From Sulfurospirillum sp. UBA6810 (lineage in GTDB: Bacteria > Campylobacterota > Campylobacteria > Campylobacterales > Sulfurospirillaceae): DNA of 7,718 nucleotides. Position numbers and translations under genes: made by a program. The stretch lies in assembly GCA_002469305.1 (NCBI GenBank), contig DKEY01000186.1, positions 1 to 7,718 on the forward strand, given 5' to 3'. The number at the start of each line of letters is the position of its first letter. Within the stretch, counting starts at the first letter, position 1. A model generated the notes under the pieces. It was not told the origin of the DNA. It saw only the letters and a program-made list of their open reading frames with translations, and did not search any database. Of the stretch, positions 6,367 through 7,718 are shown one piece after another.

Positions 6367-7263
6367 CTAAAACCTACTCTTATCAAAATCATAACCAAGT
6401 ATTCCTGTTGGCTTAAACAAAAGAACTAAAATCAAAAATACAAAGGCAAAAGCATCTTTATACCCACCAAGTTCAGGCATAAATGCTATAACAACAACTT
6501 CGGTAAACCCTATGATGAAACCACCTAAAACTGCACCCGTAACACTACCAATACCGCCAACGACAGCTGCAGCAAAAGCTTTGAGTCCGATAAGAACACC
6601 CATCATAGGCTCAACTGTTGGATAATTGAGTGCCCAAAAAACACCTCCAACCGCTGCGAGTGCTGAACCCATACCAAAAACAAGCATGATGATACGATTT
6701 GCATCTATCCCCATAAGATTTACAGTATTGACATCAAACGCAAGAGCTCGTATAGCCATGCCGTATTTTGTTTTAAAAAGAACAAAAAGGATAGCGGCTA
6801 AAAGTACAAGTGTGACGATAGGAACTAAAAGTGAAGCAACAGAAAAAACCAATCCACTCACATTTATAATATACTCCATATAATCTGGCACTGGAAACGC
6901 TCTAGGTACACCACCAAAGAAAACATTAAATGTATTTTCTAAAAAGAAACTAATACCGATAGCAGTAATCAGCAGTGATATCTTTGGAGCACTTCTAAGA
7001 GGTTTATAAGCTATCTTGTCAGTAAGCATACCCAAAAGTGCCGAACCTACAACAGCTAGTATGATAGCTGCTGCAAAAGGAAGTTCTAAAACAGCTATAC
7101 CAAAATAGCCCAAAAAAGCACCGACCATCATAATGTCGCCATGAGCAAAATTTATAAGACGTAAAACGCCATACACCATAGTATATCCTATGGCGATAAG
7201 TGCATACATACTGCCAAGACTAAAGCCATTGACCATCTGTTGCATAAATGTTAACAATTCCAT
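6367..7263 (-). CDS. livH: Branched-chain amino acid ABC transporter permease LivH
   Basis: This inner-membrane permease of 298 aa is the partner of LivM. The N-terminus has the LivH hallmark: NGFSLGSMYALIAIGYTMVYG at 12-32 followed by VLRLINFAHGD. The coupling region KTKYGMAIRALAFD is at 164-177, with MGID at 184-187, and VVGGIGSVTGAVLGG is at 234-248. About eight hydrophobic segments span the protein. The ATG (7261-7263) has AAGG (7270-7273) 6 nt upstream, and an overlapping ATG 5 nt earlier is out of frame. The gene follows the binding-protein gene after 137 nt holding terminator-like hairpins, so it is probably expressed by read-through from livK. No convincing promoter of its own was found. 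Confidence 0.95.
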   Translation of the reverse strand: MELLTFMQQMVNGFSLGSMYALIAIGYTMVYGVLRLINFAHGDIMMVGAFLGYFGIAVLELPFAAAIILAVVGSALLGMLTDKIAYKPLRSAPKISLLITAIGISFFLENTFNVFFGGVPRAFPVPDYMEYIINVSGLVFSVASLLVPIVTLVLLAAILFVLFKTKYGMAIRALAFDVNTVNLMGIDANRIIMLVFGMGSALAAVGGVFWALNYPTVEPMMGVLIGLKAFAAAVVGGIGSVTGAVLGGFIIGFTEVVVIAFMPELGGYKDAFAFVFLILVLLFKPTGILGYDFDKSRF

Positions 7264-7270
7264 CCATAAC

Positions 7271-7298
7271 CTTTAAATTTTTTATAAAATTTTTAAAG
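7271..7298 (-). promoter_or_regulatory. Hairpin overlapping the livH ribosome binding site
   Basis: On the minus strand CTTTAAA (7298-7292) and TTTAAAG (7277-7271) are exact reverse complements. Inside are a 2x2 A/A mismatch and a short TTTT/AAAA stem. The 3' arm contains most of the AAGG Shine-Dalgarno sequence (7270-7273). It could damp livH translation, but the stem has a single G-C pair and would be weak. Confidence 0.35.
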
Positions 7299-7357
7299 AA
7301 AACTCAAAAAAAGTATCAGTTTACAAAGTTTTGTAGTTCTTAAGTTCTCTAAAAAAA

Positions 7358-7375
7358 TTTCTTACATGTAAGAAA
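7358..7375 (-). repeat. 18-bp perfect palindrome followed by T7 on the minus strand
   Basis: TTTCTTACATGTAAGAAA is identical on both strands. On the minus strand it is followed by seven Ts (7357-7351), so it could be a second, weak terminator (7-bp stem, CATG loop) or a protein-binding operator upstream of livH. It overlaps the GC-rich terminator by two bases, so the two RNA structures compete only at their edge. The core TTACATGTAA also occurs at 514-523 in the leader of the 151-aa protein gene. Confidence 0.5.
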
Positions 7376-7396
7376 GAGAGCCCTTTTGGCTCTCTT
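7374..7396 (-). terminator. Terminator/attenuator after the binding-protein gene
   Basis: The minus strand has AAGAGAGCC (7396-7388), a 5-nt loop, and GGCTCTCTT (7382-7374): a 9-bp perfect stem, the most GC-rich hairpin in the window. It begins 4 nt after the stop codon at 7401-7403 and is followed by TCTT. Placed between livK and livH it would lower transcription of the membrane and ATPase genes relative to the binding protein, a common arrangement in ABC uptake operons. Confidence 0.75.
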
Positions 7397-7400
7397 ATGA

Positions 7401-7718
7401 TTATGGATTTACAGTTGTTTTATAAACAGCTTTTCCACCAGTTATAACTTTGATAACAGCTGAACGAGAAGCATTTCCTGATTCATCTATATTTAAGATA
7501 CCAGAAACTCCTTCAAACCCTTTTGTTTTTTTGATTTCGCTATTGACACATACGCTATCACTAGGATCACTACATCTATTCATAGCATCAATAAGTAAAA
7601 AGTAACTATCTGCACCAAGTGCTGTAAATGAGTTTAACTCTTTTTTACCTGTTTTCTTCTCATAACCAGCGATAAAGTCTTTTGAAGCTTGTGTTGGAGG
7701 AGCACTATAATCAAAGAA
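7401..7718 (-). CDS. livK: Branched-chain amino acid ABC transporter substrate-binding protein, C-terminal part
   Basis: Only the last 105 residues are in the window; the reading frame is open to the right edge, so the start lies outside. The segment resembles the end of type 1 periplasmic binding proteins of the LivK/LivJ family. It has a helix GADSYFLLIDAMNRC (like the usual YDAVYLLADAI), then FEGVSGILNIDESGNASRSAVIKV, which matches the family's F-x-G-v-(T/S)-G-x-x-x-(F/I)-D-e-x-G-(N/D) ending, then a short strand and NP stop. It would bind the amino acid in the periplasm and deliver it to LivHM. Two cysteines eight residues apart (CSDPSDSVC) could form a disulfide. The ligand-contact residues are mostly outside the window, so the substrate (Leu/Ile/Val or another) is inferred from the neighbours. 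Confidence 0.88.
   Translation of the reverse strand, partial: FFDYSAPPTQASKDFIAGYEKKTGKKELNSFTALGADSYFLLIDAMNRCSDPSDSVCVNSEIKKTKGFEGVSGILNIDESGNASRSAVIKVITGGKAVYKTTVNP

Noticed and set aside
7264..7350. A separate livH promoter (TATAAA at 7281-7286 or GATACT near 7313-7318)
   Set aside because: The first would start transcription almost on the RBS and the second matches the -10 consensus poorly. AT-rich DNA gives such matches by chance.
7401..7583. A separate 60-codon gene starting at an internal Met
   Set aside because: The frame continues without a stop to the window edge and the upstream part matches the binding-protein family, so this is only the C-terminus of livK.
1..7718. CRISPR array, insertion sequence, toxin-antitoxin or defence genes
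   Set aside because: No regularly spaced repeats, transposase-like products or paired small genes are visible. The DNA is filled by housekeeping-type genes.

Overview
This is an AT-rich window of about 7.7 kb whose protein-coding genes all read on the minus strand. It looks like a member of the Campylobacterota (Epsilonproteobacteria), from the Campylobacter / Arcobacter / Sulfurimonas side. The evidence is the single fused ResB-CcsA cytochrome c synthetase of about 1040 residues, the codon and base usage, the T-rich promoters with a good -10 box and no clear -35 box, and a ccsBA gene directly downstream of a branched-chain amino acid ABC transporter operon. As I recall it, Campylobacter jejuni has the same arrangement (Cj1013c next to livF Cj1014c). 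The genus cannot be fixed from this window.

Layout in the direction of transcription, from high to low coordinates. 7718-7401: the C-terminal 105 residues of a LivK/LivJ-type periplasmic binding protein, cut by the window edge. 7400-7264: an intergenic stretch with a GC-rich terminator hairpin, an overlapping 18-bp perfect palindrome followed by T7, and a weak hairpin that runs into the livH ribosome binding site. 7263-3865: livH, livM, livG and livF, tightly packed with gaps of 2 nt, a 4-nt overlap and 14 nt, closed by a terminator one base after the livF stop. 3838-3718: the ccsBA promoter region, with an extended -10 box and an AT-rich 5' UTR stem-loop. 3717-586: ccsBA. 585-505: a perfect 13-bp hairpin followed directly by an extended -10 promoter. 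504-49: a small membrane-anchored protein of unknown function. On the plus strand, 1-32 is the 3' end of a tRNA gene with an encoded CCA.

Function: LivK would capture an amino acid (probably Leu/Ile/Val, or another substrate of the same family) in the periplasm and deliver it to the LivH/LivM channel, powered by LivG and LivF. The hairpins between livK and livH suggest that the binding protein is made in excess over the membrane complex. CcsBA exports haem and attaches it to CXXCH motifs of periplasmic c-type cytochromes, so it serves respiration. No functional link between the transporter and CcsBA is evident; they appear to be separate transcription units.

I found no exotic or defence-type system. 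The items worth a second look are the livK-livH intergenic structures, the compact terminator/promoter at 534-579, the 5' UTR hairpin of ccsBA, the signal-peptide-like fusion joint inside CcsBA, and the uncharacterised 151-residue membrane protein.
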